The translations under genes and the position numbers were made by a program. Below, piece after piece: positions 28,040 through 40,700 of a DNA stretch of 64,000 bases. A model generated the notes under the pieces. The model was not told the origin of the DNA. It made no database searches and saw nothing but the letters and a program-made list of their open reading frames with translations. The DNA is taken from assembly GCA_019828595.1 (NCBI GenBank), contig JAHQRK010000047.1:62001-126000 (forward strand), given 5' to 3'. Each line of letters begins with the position of its first letter. The stretch's first letter is position 1. This DNA is from Aphanomyces cochlioides (lineage: Eukaryota; Oomycota; Saprolegniomycetes; Saprolegniales; Verrucalvaceae).

Positions 28040-28527
28040 ATGTCAATGGGGAGTCTATTTGTAGTTAATGTAAACTACAAACTAATATTGCCCGAAGGCT
28101 CATCCCATTTCCAACTGCTAGGCTGAATTGGAAATCAATTTGGCTTTTCGTTTTCTTGATTCGCTTCGACGTTGGGACTTCGATTTCTTCGGTGTTTGTA
28201 AGCTAACACGGCGAATATGTCGGATAAAACTGACTCTTGGCATCTGACCCAGGGGGTATACATTTTCATTGTCTTGGATCATACATAGACTTCGGTCTAT
28301 GCAGCGCTTGTATCGCTTGGCGAGGACCCAGCAATGGGATGTTGAATCAGTGACAGAAACAACCAAGAATTCTCCGTCAGGCTCATCCAATATCGCTCTA
28401 CAGATATCACGAATTGGATCACCCACCGATTGCTTGAGCAGTTGACGGGAGAATATGGCGTCGTTGTAGTGGAATCCATGTGTGTATGCCAGCTTGAGAA
28501 AATCATGCATCTTGGAAGGGGGAATGC
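28040..28527 (-). mobile_element. Family B LINE, 5'-truncated copy B4t (488 bp)
   Basis: Same length and breakpoint as B1t. Here the tRNA it rebuilt was later hit by A3, leaving only a 15-bp fragment between them. Confidence 0.93.
28118..28527 (-). pseudogene. ORF3 C-terminal fragment in B4t
   Basis: Same extent as the fragment in B1t, ending at the stop at 28118. An apparent start further right uses tRNA-fragment sequence. Confidence 0.84.
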
Positions 28528-28542
28528 TCCGGTCATAGCTCA
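28528..28542 (+). repeat. Target-site duplication between B4t and A3
   Basis: 15-bp tRNA fragment serving as right duplication of B4t and left duplication of A3 (partner 35868-35882). Confidence 0.94.
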
Positions 28543-28698
28543 CTGCAATGGGGAGGTATATTAATAGACTTTCAATATCTACTAATACTAATATTGCCTA
28601 CTAACGGCTCATCCCACTTCCAAATGCTTCAGCAGATTTTCTACCTTGGGCTTTGGAGTACAGCGATTTTTGACTTTTGAATAAATACTTGGGGCTTG

Positions 28699-31600
28699 TT
28701 AATTTGGGGTTGAAGGTTGGAGCGCGAGCAAAGTCGGGTACTTGGCTACCAGTGGGCGATAGACAGGTTGTCTATGCAAAGTATTGATTGCTGAAATTGC
28801 TTCCACTCGTTGAGGGCTGTCAACTTCTTGGAGGCGAAGCCATCTGCGGATCGATGCATGCCATCGGATGAAGCTGACTTCTTGCCAAATTTCTGGCGGA
28901 GGCGGCTCCTTCGATTCGAACTTGGCGGCGTTGTGCGTTGTCCAAATATAGTGAAGGTTGGAAGCACACAGAAGAGCCCAGAGCACAAACAGTATGTCTT
29001 GAAGCTGGCTACCGCGTTCGTTGACTTGAAAGCGGTCGATGTTGGTGATGGCAGTCCAATCGAAATTGACACCGAAGCATCGCCAAGCGGTCGCGTGAAA
29101 ACGCCAAAGGGGATACACGCGAGAGCAGGTGTGGAAGGCGTGGTGTTGGTTCTCCGGTGCGTCGCGCATTGGTATAGACACAGCAAATTACGTCTGGCTG
29201 CTGAGGTTGCAAGTAGAACAAGCGCGAGTTGACAGGCAGCATGTTGAACAACAGTCGAAACCAAACGTCGCCATGGAGGGGAGGCGGCCAACGGCATGTT
29301 TTGCGGATGAGTCGCACGTAGGTCGCAATATCTTGTTGCTCGACGCGGGACGATGTCGCCACTGGGTGCGGTTTTCCATCCGAAGGGGCGTGATGCGCCA
29401 AACGTGATACGAGTCGCTTGGGCCAACGCTCGAAGGATAGCAATTGATCTTTGAAAAGTGCCTTGAAAGGGTGACTTGTTGTATCGATATCGGTCAAAGC
29501 AGTTCCAGTTCGAACGCCAGACGTGCGGAGGACTTGGTCGAATATCTTGGTGAGGTGGCTATAAACTTGACCAGCACGTTCGGGTGCTGCAAATCCCATC
29601 GCGCCGTTCGCTTGTAACGTCACTTGTGCCGCACGGTTGTTGGATGACAGTCGATCAATAAACGCAGCTCTTGTAGGCCATGTCCCTTGCCGTGTCAAGA
29701 AGTCTTTGAGGCAGTGGAAACCGTTTTGAGACGCATGTCTACACCATCGACGACACAGAGCAGTCTTCACGACATTTGATGTAGCACCCGCAGGACCAAC
29801 TTGCAGAGCGGGGTAGGATGTCAGCCACACGGGGAGGTTCAAAAGTTCTTCGAGGCTTGGTGGCGAAGCGGTTCGCTTGGCCATAGGTGTGGCGGCCCAT
29901 TGATGCCAAATGTCGTGCCAAAGAGGATGCAGCTCCCACAAAAACAACCACTTGGAGCTGTGGTTGGGGAAGTACGTGAGAAAGTCGAACGGGTGGGTGT
30001 CGCGATACAGCTTGTTCATGACACGGGAAAATTGTCTCTTGACAAGCAACTTCCATGGGGCAAATGTGTTGGGTGAATTGGGCTGCATCAAGAGTTGGAG
30101 CCGCAGCAGTCGCTGAGTCCGAAGCTTCGAAGCCACATGCGGAATACCGAGGCCGAGTTTTTGATCGAACTGCCACTTGCGGCAAATAGTTGAGCGATGA
30201 TGGTCGGTGATTTGCGTCTTCCGACCAAGGATGTACTTGTTGACCATTCTTTGCCAAACGGCAACCATCGTTGGAGGCACATACACTGCAGCCGTGACAT
30301 GCCATAACAACGACAACAACATGGTCGATACGATGAGTTTGCGGCCTTGGAGGGTTCGCGCACGACTTCCCCACGTTTGAAACGCAGCCAGAAACTTGTC
30401 GTTCAGTTGCTGGACTTGAAAATCGCGCGGCAGTCGGTGGCCAAAGAGAATACCAAGGTATTTCACTGGCTTCTCGCTCGGCAAGACGTTCAAGAGGCCA
30501 CCATCGTCGATGTCTTCGATATCGAGATTGTTGTTGAGCGCCAAAGTCATGCACTTGGCAACGTTGAGACGAGCTCCAGACACAGAGCAAAAGTCTTCGA
30601 CAATTGCCATTTGCTCGACCGCCGCTTGGAGGGATGACGAGAGTAGAGTCGTGTCGTCGGCAAAGTAGATGCTCGTCAGTGAGTCTCCATTTGGAAGGGG
30701 AATACCAAAATCAGGAGATCCGCGTAGCATTTCGCCGAGTGGCTCGAGGTAAAGTACGAAGAGCATGCACGATAGGGGGCAACCTTGCTTGACTCCGCGG
30801 GTAGGCCGTATGGTTGGGCCAAGACCGTCGTTGAAAATGATCTGGACCAGAGGCGTATTGTAAAGCAACTGAACCCAAGACACAAATGTGGGACCGATGT
30901 TCATCTCCTTGAGTACGTCGAAGAGAAAGCCTTGGTCAACCATATCGTATGCCTTGGAAAAGTCGAGAAGCGTCGCGTAGTAGTCGTGGTCTTCATTGGT
31001 ACAGAAAGTCTGCAATGCTTGTACCAGCATCACGTGGTCGTGCAAGCGACGGCCAGGGACAAAACCAGCTTGGCTTGGGTGAGCGAGGTATGGGGCAACT
31101 TGTGCAAGACGGTAGGCCAGCGCCCGCGATAGAATCTTGACTTCAACCGACATGAGAGTAATCGGCCGATAGTTGCCAGGGTCGCCTCTGTCTCCAGCCT
31201 TGAACAAGAGCGCCACTGCACTTCGGCGTTGTTGGAGCAGGAGGTGACCGTGATGGGTGAGTTGGTAGTTGAACACCTTGAGCAGGATTTGGGCGAATAC
31301 GTCCGGGGAGACTTGAAAGAAAGCTGCAGGCCAGCCGTCTGAACCAGGAGACTTGTTCGGGTTCATAGACTTGAGCGCGCCGCACAGGTCTTCCGCCGTG
31401 AGAGGACTTTCCAGAGCGTCGCGCTGTTCTTGAGTGAGACGTCGAGTAATGGCTCGAATGATAGCTCGGCGACGGGCCCGATTCAACGGTGGTTGGTCTC
31501 TTGGAGTGACCATGATGTTTTTCCAATGAGACGTAAAACCAGCCTTGACTTCAGACGGGTCAGTCGACGTTACACCGTTGATTGTCACGGACGAGAGCGG

Positions 31601-32854
31601 CACTTTGATCCCCTTGGGTCGACGAAAAAAGTGACTGGTACCTCGCTCGTTGACGTTGGCGTGAAAGTCGAATTGCTGATCCAGGTTGAACTGTCGGTAC
31701 TCGCTGCGGGCAGTGTCAAGGGCTTGACGGGCGGTATTAACAATGGATGTCTCAACGAGTCCCATGTCGAATGCTCGGCGGGAAGTAAGCCACTTCATCT
31801 TGAGGCTGTTGAGTGTGTACTTCATCGAGTCAATGTACTGGCGATGACTGACTTGGAGACGCTTCTTCATTCTCTTCAACCAGCCGTACCACTTTGCGCC
31901 AAAGTTTTGAGTGTCGTCTGCGCGCATCTCGTCCAAAAGTTGATTGGCTTCGGCCTTGATCGCTGCGACTACTTGAGGGTTCTTTAAGAGCTCACGGGGG
32001 AGGCGCCAGTAACTTCGGTCGGGAGCTCGCTGCTCGCAGGAGAGGACCACTTTGTGTTCCATGTGGTCGCCTGCAAAGCTGCTTGGGGAATAGCTTGAAC
32101 GTGCGTACGTTTGAGCGACGATATCTTGGTCCACAAACAGGTAGTCGAGGCGGTTGCTTCGACCAGGGCCGCTGTAAACGCGCTCGTTGGGGTGGTGCAT
32201 CCTCCACGCATCGATAACACCAAGTGCTGAAAGCCAGGCAATGCATTCCGCCTTACCAGCGTTGTGGTCTTGGCGAGGTCGAGTCGCGTCCAGATGCTCC
32301 TCCAGGGGTAAGTTGAAATCTCCTCCGACAAAGTGAATGCTGTCGTCTTCAAAGTCGCGAGGCAGATCGTCGAAAAACGGTGCTCGAGAGTGAGCGATAA
32401 CCGGGGCATAGACGTTGTGAAAGTACACAGGAACGCCGTCCCACTGAGTTCGAACAACCATGTATCTTCCAGGTCGGTCATGGGTGGTCAAGTGTTGCAG
32501 GTCGAGGAATCCAGGCATGGATCCATGGAAATACGATGCCACACCGCAGCGCCGATTGTTGAGTGAGTCGACGCGATCAGTGCGGAGATCGTTGGTGAAG
32601 AGCTTGTATTTGCCAACGCCTACTTCGTTGTTGAGGTGGAGTTGGAAGGTTTCGAGATGTTTGATGTTATTGATTTTGGTTTCTTGAAAGAAAACGGCTT
32701 GGGTCGGAATTTGGAGTCGCCGCGCCACAAGATGTCCGTTGTCTTTCAGCCCATTGAGGTTGGCAGTGGTCAGTTCGAGTATGGGGAACTTGGTGAAGAG
32801 ACCGGCCGCGACCACCTTAGCCACGGAACGCGACAGACGTTGCGTTCGCAACAT
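28699..32854 (-). pseudogene. ORF2 of A3, frameshifted at the zinc site
   Basis: Identical in layout to the ORF2 at 5198. An extra base near 29163-29167 (GTCGCGCATT versus GTCGCAATT) shifts the frame at about residue 1228, just before the second Cys of the CCHC site. Endonuclease and RT are intact; the last ~155 residues are replaced and translation stops near 29009. The original frame continues to 28699. It might retain partial activity. Confidence 0.9.
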
Positions 32855-35816
32855 CTCCCAGCATGAGTGTCTGAGTGTCGGGTTGGAACATCACTTGGTT
32901 GTCGAAGGTGGGGTCCAGGGAGCCAGCCTCATGGAATTCCAGGATCGTGGTCAAGACGTATCGCGACTTCTCGTCTTCGCCGGCATACAACGTTTCCATG
33001 ATATTCCAAATCAAGAGGCCGAAGCTCGTGTCAAGCAATATGGCAGATAGCGATACGCCCGACAAACAGCGGGAGCCCAAATGAGAAGCCAGTGCAGTGA
33101 CCGGGTACTTGGTAGAGGCCACGATCGCAGCATCACTGTTGTAGTACGTTGGAGCATGAATGGCCAAGAGAACTTCTGCCACAGCCAACACTTCTTCCAG
33201 GTCGCCGCGGTGGAGGGAAATCTCGTCGCCGTCAATGGTAGTATCGATGAAGTCGATGTTCTTGAATAGCTCGATGTTGCTGAAGATGGCTTGAACGTGC
33301 TCGCGGGTCATACGCACACCCCACGTCAATGAGTACAGCTGGGAGAACGGTTTGTCTCCACCCCAAGTCGCTCGAAGCCACCGATGGAGGAGGCGTTGTC
33401 TCACAAAGTACTCAAAGCATGCACGGTCTTCATCAAAAAGTCGGTGCAGTTGCAAGCCAAATTCAATCGGGGAACGCTCGAGATGGCTACACAGCATGTC
33501 GACGCGGCCGTCGTTGATGAGTTGGGCAAGGTTGAACGAGCTGTTGGTCACTGCATCTTCGACTTGGGTTGAGAGATGCAATGGAACTTTGGCTGTCTTG
33601 GTGTCGAGGTCTTGTAGTTCGGCGAGAATTTCGTCAAGAGACATTTCTATGCGCTTGGGAACGCCATCTTGGATCTTGGTGCCGCCGACAAATTGACCGG
33701 ACGTAGGGAGGTGGGGAGGGTCATCCGAGACGTCCAGCTTGGGTACAATCGTTGAGATCTTGTAATCGCCAAACTGAGCAACGTGTTCCTCGGGGTTGAC
33801 ACACACACGTTCGTCGAGGGCTTCAAACATGTTGGGCGAAATCCAAGAGCGGCCATGCTCGGGGGAATCCACTTGCTGTTGCGTCTTCTTGCGCTTGCCT
33901 CTCGACGCCTTGACGCCAGTCCACTGCGGAGGGTTGGCTTGCGCAGTTTTCCGACGTTTTGGCGCCTTGGGAGTCGAAGAAGGCGGGTTGGTTGGGCTGG
34001 GAGCTGGCTTGTTCAATCCATATTGGCGGGACGTTGCATCAAGGTCCAAACGAACCAAGTTCTTGTCACGAAAATACCACCCTTGACCGTACACGCGGAG
34101 ACAACGGCCCTTGAAAAGAATTTCTTCGACGAGACGGCCGTCGCGCTGTATGGTCGTTGGTACGGAGGTTCCTTCAAAGTAAAGGCGGTACCGAGAGCTC
34201 GCCATACCGCTTGAAGAGGAAACGTTGGGGTAGGAGCCCCACAGGAAGCGTGGCTCCAACTTGGTCATGACGTCGAAGATCAGGCGCTCTTCGTCTTGAT
34301 CTTGAAGGCCTTGAGGGATGTCCATGAAAAATCCGCCGAGGACGTGCGGAACGTTCATCGTGAAGTGTTGGGACGAGCCATCTCGAGCGACTTGAATCTT
34401 AAACGCGATGCCTCGCAGCTTCGTCATCGCTTCGTGAGAGGCAACACCCCACTTGAGCATGCGGTTCGGGATGTCCTTCTCGCATCTCACAATGTCAGCA
34501 ATCGCAGTGTCGAGGCCGAGGGCTTGGTTGTCGAAAAGGATCGATGCCATGGCAGCTGAAACATCGATGGTCTTCGTGTGTGCACCCGTGGGCATCTGCA
34601 ACCAGCCGACGATGCCGCGCGCCGAGTGCTTCTGGATCGGGAGGGTGTCTTCAAACGTGAGGGTTCCAGCAGCACGCTTGCGAAGGAGGGGTTCGAGTTC
34701 CTCCATCGTGGGCTGGTAAGGAGCAACGTCCTTGGTCTTGATGGCCTTGGCAGACTGAGACCGCTGTTGCGCTTGGAAGGCCCATACGTCGTTGGGGGCC
34801 TGGCGGTTGTTGGGTTGGCCACGGCCAGGTGTCTGGGCTCCGCCAGATTGAGAAATGTTTTCCAAATGCGATCCGGGTGAAGCCTGAGACGATGGCTGGC
34901 GGACTGAGTGAGAGTCCGAGTCGTGCGTCAGACCAACACTCAAGCGTGCGTCAGAGGCTTGGTCTTGTCCGGACCCTGTCCCATGGTGGACAGAGTCACA
35001 CGTTTGACCTTCACTCGCGTTGGACTTCGAGAAGCTTCCATGGGTGACTTGGTCTTGAGTATTCCCATGACCAACACTGGCCACAGGGTTGTTCGCGATT
35101 GTTCCAGATCTTGCCCGATGATTCTTCGAGAAGAGACCATCACTCATGGAGCGACTAGTCTCGATGGGATCTTGACCTGTCGCCAGAGTGGACTTGTCGC
35201 TCGGGGGATTCTTCGAGAAGGGACCTTCACTCAGGGATGGACTGTTCTCGAATCTTCCTTGACCTGTCGTCATGTTGACGTCGGTGCTTGAGCGAGTCTT
35301 CGAGAAGCCACTATCACTCGTCGAGAGAACATTCTCGAAAGGAACAGAACCCAACGGAGTCTTGCCAGGCAAGCCACCATCACTCACGATGGACGTGGTT
35401 GATGGAGATTCTTCGGGCAAGGTCGTTGACGTCATGAGCACATCTTCCGAGGTTGGAACGCCGTCTTGCCAGGCTTCGTCGCAAGTGTCAGAGGTCGTTG
35501 GATCATTCGCGGGATCGCAAGCCTTCGTCGAGCGAGTCACAGGCAAGGGTTCAAAACGGCGCGGTTTCGAAGGGGTTGCACGTTGACGTGGAAACGGAAC
35601 GCGCGTTGGAGTAGGGAGCGGATTCGTAGACGCGTCATGATGCGAAGCGTTGGAAGCATCGTCGACGTCCTCTTCCAACGACGACGCCATGTCGGTATCG
35701 CTTGGGGATGGGTCAGCAACGACGATGACGTCCATATCGCTGGGGCTGGACGCCGAGGGAGAGAACGCGGAGGAGCAAGATGGGGCACGAGGGTTGGTCG
35801 AGCGGGTAGCAACCAT
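32817..35816 (-). CDS. ORF1 of A3 (999 aa)
   Basis: Open from the ATG at 35814-35816 to the TAA at 32817. Same protein as ORF1 of A4 apart from isolated substitutions (Ile where A4 has Asn in the SLDE-LAEL segment). An upstream in-frame ATG at 35876 in the antisense of the tRNA would add 20 residues; family B homology argues against it. Confidence 0.87.
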   Translation of the reverse strand: MVATRSTNPRAPSCSSAFSPSASSPSDMDVIVVADPSPSDTDMASSLEEDVDDASNASHHDASTNPLPTPTRVPFPRQRATPSKPRRFEPLPVTRSTKACDPANDPTTSDTCDEAWQDGVPTSEDVLMTSTTLPEESPSTTSIVSDGGLPGKTPLGSVPFENVLSTSDSGFSKTRSSTDVNMTTGQGRFENSPSLSEGPFSKNPPSDKSTLATGQDPIETSRSMSDGLFSKNHRARSGTIANNPVASVGHGNTQDQVTHGSFSKSNASEGQTCDSVHHGTGSGQDQASDARLSVGLTHDSDSHSVRQPSSQASPGSHLENISQSGGAQTPGRGQPNNRQAPNDVWAFQAQQRSQSAKAIKTKDVAPYQPTMEELEPLLRKRAAGTLTFEDTLPIQKHSARGIVGWLQMPTGAHTKTIDVSAAMASILFDNQALGLDTAIADIVRCEKDIPNRMLKWGVASHEAMTKLRGIAFKIQVARDGSSQHFTMNVPHVLGGFFMDIPQGLQDQDEERLIFDVMTKLEPRFLWGSYPNVSSSSGMASSRYRLYFEGTSVPTTIQRDGRLVEEILFKGRCLRVYGQGWYFRDKNLVRLDLDATSRQYGLNKPAPSPTNPPSSTPKAPKRRKTAQANPPQWTGVKASRGKRKKTQQQVDSPEHGRSWISPNMFEALDERVCVNPEEHVAQFGDYKISTIVPKLDVSDDPPHLPTSGQFVGGTKIQDGVPKRIEMSLDEILAELQDLDTKTAKVPLHLSTQVEDAVTNSSFNLAQLINDGRVDMLCSHLERSPIEFGLQLHRLFDEDRACFEYFVRQRLLHRWLRATWGGDKPFSQLYSLTWGVRMTREHVQAIFSNIELFKNIDFIDTTIDGDEISLHRGDLEEVLAVAEVLLAIHAPTYYNSDAAIVASTKYPVTALASHLGSRCLSGVSLSAILLDTSFGLLIWNIMETLYAGEDEKSRYVLTTILEFHEAGSLDPTFDNQVMFQPDTQTLMLGDVANATSVAFRG

Positions 35817-35868
35817 ATTGTCAGATAGCGTAGAGTGGTACTGCGGGGTAGCTGGCAAATTGGAAACT

Positions 35869-35976
35869 CCGGTCATAGCTCAGTTGGTAGAGCGTTTGAC
35901 TGTAGTGGAAAGTTGTATTGGATTCAGTATGGCTTCAGAAATCAAATGGCCACCGGTTCGATTCCGGTTGACCGGA
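35869..35976 (+). tRNA. tRNA-Tyr(GTA), rebuilt downstream of A3
   Basis: Complete gene with intron; starts the second ~9.04 kb block. Confidence 0.97.
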
Positions 35977-37061
35977 CTCTCTTTTTCACACTTTCATCTC
36001 CTTTCCTTCTCTTACCCTCTTTTTTCCACCTCTCTCTTCATCTTCACGACCTTTACACGTCCCAACATTTAGATTCATCACATTTACCTACACATACAAC
36101 AACTACACACGATACAGTCTATTCCAATGCCACACAAACAAATCTACGCGTTTTCACCAGCATTCACGCGGCATGAGCCATCATTGCTCTGTCTTGTTTG
36201 TTTCATGTGCAGGACACATTGGATGCACCCCAAAAGACATTACAATCAAGAGGAATCACATTCCCTTACATACGTTGTCGTGCCAGTATTTTTGTCGCTC
36301 GTCAATCTCTGACAAAAACTCCTCCACGTAGTAGCATAGAAGTGCCATTTTGAAGGTCCAGTGAGCATACATGCCCCACAGCTCCTACGTTTGCCTTTCG
36401 GATGTCTGTGACGGCTCAGTTCAAAGTAGTTCGGGGTTGACGTTTTAAGTGATGCCTCGCTAATTCATTGATCGAAATGAACAACACGTTATTTAAACAT
36501 GGTTGCTTCTTGGAGGATAAAACAGTTTATGTTGGTTGTCCAAAATGAACAGCCTCATACTTTCCAACCTCTGAATTGAGGTATAATCCCTTTGCAAAAA
36601 CAAATCGCAACGACGTTTGGCTTCAACACAGAGAGAGGAGGAAAAAGAGTCTACCAATCGCACACGCATACATTCCGTTCTTGTTGTGTCGTTGTTTTAG
36701 TCACTCATATTTTGGCAAGTCATATATACATTCTTTTTGGGGGACACAGCACGAGGATTCATCGTGCTAACTTGGTGCGTGCTGTGTGGCCACGGTGCGA
36801 CGTTGGTACGGAGACTTCTCTACAACACTGCATGAGGCAGAGCGAAGAGCTTGGTAAAGGGTAAGAGTGTTTGTAAATAAGAAGGTGGATGGAATGCGAT
36901 GTTGTAGATGAAATGGCAGAGACGAGTCTCTGAAAATGGGCTGGAAGATAGTGAGGACTATAAGAATACAGGGTGTAGGATGTGGTTGATGATGCCAGTT
37001 GGTAGTGTATGTAGATGACTAAAATAGTGTGTGAAAGGTCGGTGGCTGGAGGACGTATGTG
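35977..37061. repeat. tRNA-Tyr array spacer, unit 9
   Basis: T5G5 and TTTGTTTC variants, as in unit 8. Confidence 0.9.
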
Positions 37062-37076
37062 TCCGGTCATAGCTCA
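37062..37076 (+). repeat. Target-site duplication / tRNA-Tyr 5' fragment, left of B5t
   Basis: 15-bp fragment; partner at 37565-37579. Confidence 0.94.
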
Positions 37077-37564
37077 ATGTCAATGGGGAGTCTATTTGTA
37101 GTTAATGTAAACTACAAACTAATATTGCCCGAAGGCTCATCCCATTTCCAACTGCTAGGCTGAATTGGAAATCAATTTGGCTTTTCGTTTTCTTGATTCG
37201 CTTCGACGTTGGGACTTCGATTTCTTCGGTGTTTGTAAGCTAACACGGCGAATATGTCGGATAAAACTGACTCTTGGCATCTGACCCAGGGGGTATACAT
37301 TTTCATTGTCTTGGATCATACATAGACTTCGGTCTATGCAGCGCTTGTATCGCTTGGCGAGGACCCAGCAATGGGATGTTGAATCAGTGACAGAAACAAC
37401 CAAGAATTCTCCGTCAGGCTCATCCAATATCGCTCTACAGATATCACGAATTGGATCACCCACCGATTGCTTGAGCAGTTGACGGGAGAATATGGCGTCG
37501 TTGTAGTGGAATCCATGTGTGTATGCCAGCTTGAGAAAATCATGCATCTTGGAAGGGGGAATGC
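37077..37564 (-). mobile_element. Family B LINE, 5'-truncated copy B5t (488 bp)
   Basis: Third occurrence of the same truncated B insertion, part of the duplicated block. Confidence 0.93.
37155..37564 (-). pseudogene. ORF3 C-terminal fragment in B5t
   Basis: Same extent as in B1t and B4t; stop at 37155. Confidence 0.84.
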
Positions 37565-37579
37565 TCCGGTCATAGCTCA
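37565..37579 (+). repeat. Target-site duplication between B5t and A4
   Basis: 15-bp tRNA fragment; right partner of A4 at 44903-44917. Confidence 0.94.
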
Positions 37580-37734
37580 CTGCAATGGGGAGGTATATTA
37601 ATAGACTTTCAATATCTACTAATACTAATATTGCCTACTAACGGCTCATCCCACTTCCAAATGCTTCAGAGATTTTCTACCTTGGGCTTTGGAGTACAGC
37701 GATTTTTGACTTTTGAATAAATACTTGGGGCTTG

Positions 37735-40700
37735 TTAATTTGGGGTTGAAGGTTGGAGCGCGAGCAAAGTCGGGTACTTGGCTACCAGTGGGCGATAGAC
37801 AGGTTGTCTATGCAAAGTATTGATTGCTGAAATTGCTTCCACTCGTTGAGGGCTGTCAACTTCTTGGAGGCGAAGCCATCTGCGGATCGATGCATGCCAT
37901 CGGATGAAGCTGACTTCTTGCCAAATTTCTGGCGGAGGCGGCTCCTTCGATTCGAACTTGGCGGCGTTGTGCGTTGTCCAAATATAGTGAAGGTTGGAAG
38001 CACACAGAAGAGCCCAGAGCACAAACAGTATGTCTTGAAGCTGGCTACCGCGTTCGTTGACTTGAAAGCGGTCGATGTTGGTGATGGCAGTCCAATCGAA
38101 ATTGACACCGAAGCATCGCCAAGCGGTCGCGTGAAAACGCCAAAGGGGATACACGCGAGAGCAGGTGTGGAAGGCGTGGTGTTGGTTCTCCGGTGCGTCG
38201 CAATTGGTATAGACACAGCAAATTACGTCTGGCTGCTGAGGTTGCAAGTAGAACAAGCGCGAGTTGACAGGCAGCATGTTGAACAACAGTCGAAACCAAA
38301 CGTCGCCATGGAGGGGAGGCGGCCAACGGCATGTTTTGCGGATGAGTCGCACGTAGGTCGCAATATCTTGTTGCTCGACGCGGGACGATGTCGCCACTGG
38401 GTGCGGTTTTCCATCCGAAGGGGCGTGATGCGCCAAACGTGATACGAGTCGCTTGGGCCAACGCTCGAAGGATAGCAATTGATCTTTGAAAAGTGCCTTG
38501 AAAGGGTGACTTGTTGTATCGATATCGGTCAAAGCAGTTCCAGTTCGAACGCCAGACGTGCGGAGGACTTGGTCGAATATCTTGGTGAGGTGGCTATAAA
38601 CTTGACCAGCACGTTCGGGTGCTGCAAATCCCATCGCGCCGTTCGCTTGTAACGTCACTTGTGCCGCACGGTTGTTGGATGACAGTCGATCAATAAACGC
38701 AGCTCTTGTAGGCCATGTCCCTTGCCGTGTCAAGAAGTCTTTGAGGCAGTGGAAACCGTTTTGAGACGCATGTCTACACCATCGACGACACAGAGCAGTC
38801 TTCACGACATTTGATGTAGCACCCGCAGGACCAACTTGCAGAGCGGGGTAGGATGTCAGCCACACGGGGAGGTTCAAAAGTTCTTCGAGGCTTGGTGGCG
38901 AAGCGGTTCGCTTGGCCATAGGTGTGGCGGCCCATTGATGCCAAATGTCGTGCCAAAGAGGATGCAGCTCCCACAAAAACAACCACTTGGAGCTGTGGTT
39001 GGGGAAGTACGTGAGAAAGTCGAACGGGTGGGTGTCGCGATACAGCTTGTTCATGACACGGGAAAATTGTCTCTTGACAAGCAACTTCCATGGGGCAAAT
39101 GTGTTGGGTGAATTGGGCTGCATCAAGAGTTGGAGCCGCAGCAGTCGCTGAGTCCGAAGCTTCGAAGCCACATGCGGAATACCGAGGCCGAGTTTTTGAT
39201 CGAACTGCCACTTGCGGCAAATAGTTGAGCGATGATGGTCGGTGATTTGCGTCTTCCGACCAAGGATGTACTTGTTGACCATTCTTTGCCAAACGGCAAC
39301 CATCGTTGGAGGCACATACACTGCAGCCGTGACATGCCATAACAACGACAACAACATGGTCGATACGATGAGTTTGCGGCCTTGGAGGGTTCGCGCACGA
39401 CTTCCCCACGTTTGAAACGCAGCCAGAAACTTGTCGTTCAGTTGCTGGACTTGAAAATCGCGCGGCAGTCGGTGGCCAAAGAGAATACCAAGGTATTTCA
39501 CTGGCTTCTCGCTCGGCAAGACGTTCAAGAGGCCACCATCGTCGATGTCTTCGATATCGAGATTGTTGTTGAGCGCCAAAGTCATGCACTTGGCAACGTT
39601 GAGACGAGCTCCAGACACAGAGCAAAAGTCTTCGACAATTGCCATTTGCTCGACCGCCGCTTGGAGGGATGACGAGAGTAGAGTCGTGTCGTCGGCAAAG
39701 TAGATGCTCGTCAGTGAGTCTCCATTTGGAAGGGGAATACCAAAATCAGGAGATCCGCGTAGCATTTCGCCGAGTGGCTCGAGGTAAAGTACGAAGAGCA
39801 TGCACGATAGGGGGCAACCTTGCTTGACTCCGCGGGTAGGCCGTATGGTTGGGCCAAGACCGTCGTTGAAAATGATCTGGACCAGAGGCGTATTGTAAAG
39901 CAACTGAACCCAAGACACAAATGTGGGACCGATGTTCATCTCCTTGAGTACGTCGAAGAGAAAGCCTTGGTCAACCATATCGTATGCCTTGGAAAAGTCG
40001 AGAAGCGTCGCGTAGTAGTCGTGGTCTTCATTGGTACAGAAAGTCTGCAATGCTTGTACCAGCATCACGTGGTCGTGCAAGCGACGGCCAGGGACAAAAC
40101 CAGCTTGGCTTGGGTGAGCGAGGTATGGGGCAACTTGTGCAAGACGGTAGGCCAGCGCCCGCGATAGAATCTTGACTTCAACCGACATGAGAGTAATCGG
40201 CCGATAGTTGCCAGGGTCGCCTCTGTCTCCAGCCTTGAACAAGAGCGCCACTGCACTTCGGCGTTGTTGGAGCAGGAGGTGACCGTGATGGGTGAGTTGG
40301 TAGTTGAACACCTTGAGCAGGATTTGGGCGAATACGTCCGGGGAGACTTGAAAGAAAGCTGCAGGCCAGCCGTCTGAACCAGGAGACTTGTTCGGGTTCA
40401 TAGACTTGAGCGCGCCGCACAGGTCTTCCGCCGTGAGAGGACTTTCCAGAGCGTCGCGCTGTTCTTGAGTGAGACGTCGAGTAATGGCTCGAATGATAGC
40501 TCGGCGACGGGCCCGATTCAACGGTGGTTGGTCTCTTGGAGTGACCATGATGTTTTTCCAATGAGACGTAAAACCAGCCTTGACTTCAGACGGGTCAGTC
40601 GACGTTACACCGTTGATTGTCACGGACGAGAGCGGCACTTTGATCCCCTTGGGTCGACGAAAAAAGTGACTGGTACCTCGCTCGTTGACGTTGGCGTGAA

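Larger units (their letters stand above)
28543..35867 (-). mobile_element. Family A LINE, full-length copy A3
   Basis: 7,325 bp. ORF1 is open; ORF2 has a +1 insertion near its C terminus. The 3' UTR carries the 1-nt deletion GACTTTTGAA also seen in A4. Confidence 0.95.
26832..35868. repeat. ~9.04 kb tandem block, first copy
   Basis: tRNA, spacer, tRNA fragment, truncated B4t, tRNA fragment, full-length A3. The same order and junctions follow in 35869-44903. The two copies share private markers (spacer T5G5; 3' UTR GACTTTTGAA; RT variants LLDFSKAYD and TLQGRK; ORF2 end QPSTPN) but differ by a few indels and substitutions, so they are distinct sequences and not an exact assembly duplicate. Confidence 0.85.

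Noticed and set aside
35817..35876. Upstream in-frame ATG in the antisense tRNA as ORF1 start (adds 20 residues)
   Set aside because: In family B the equivalent frame is closed by TGA and ORF1 starts at the internal ATG; the extension looks incidental.
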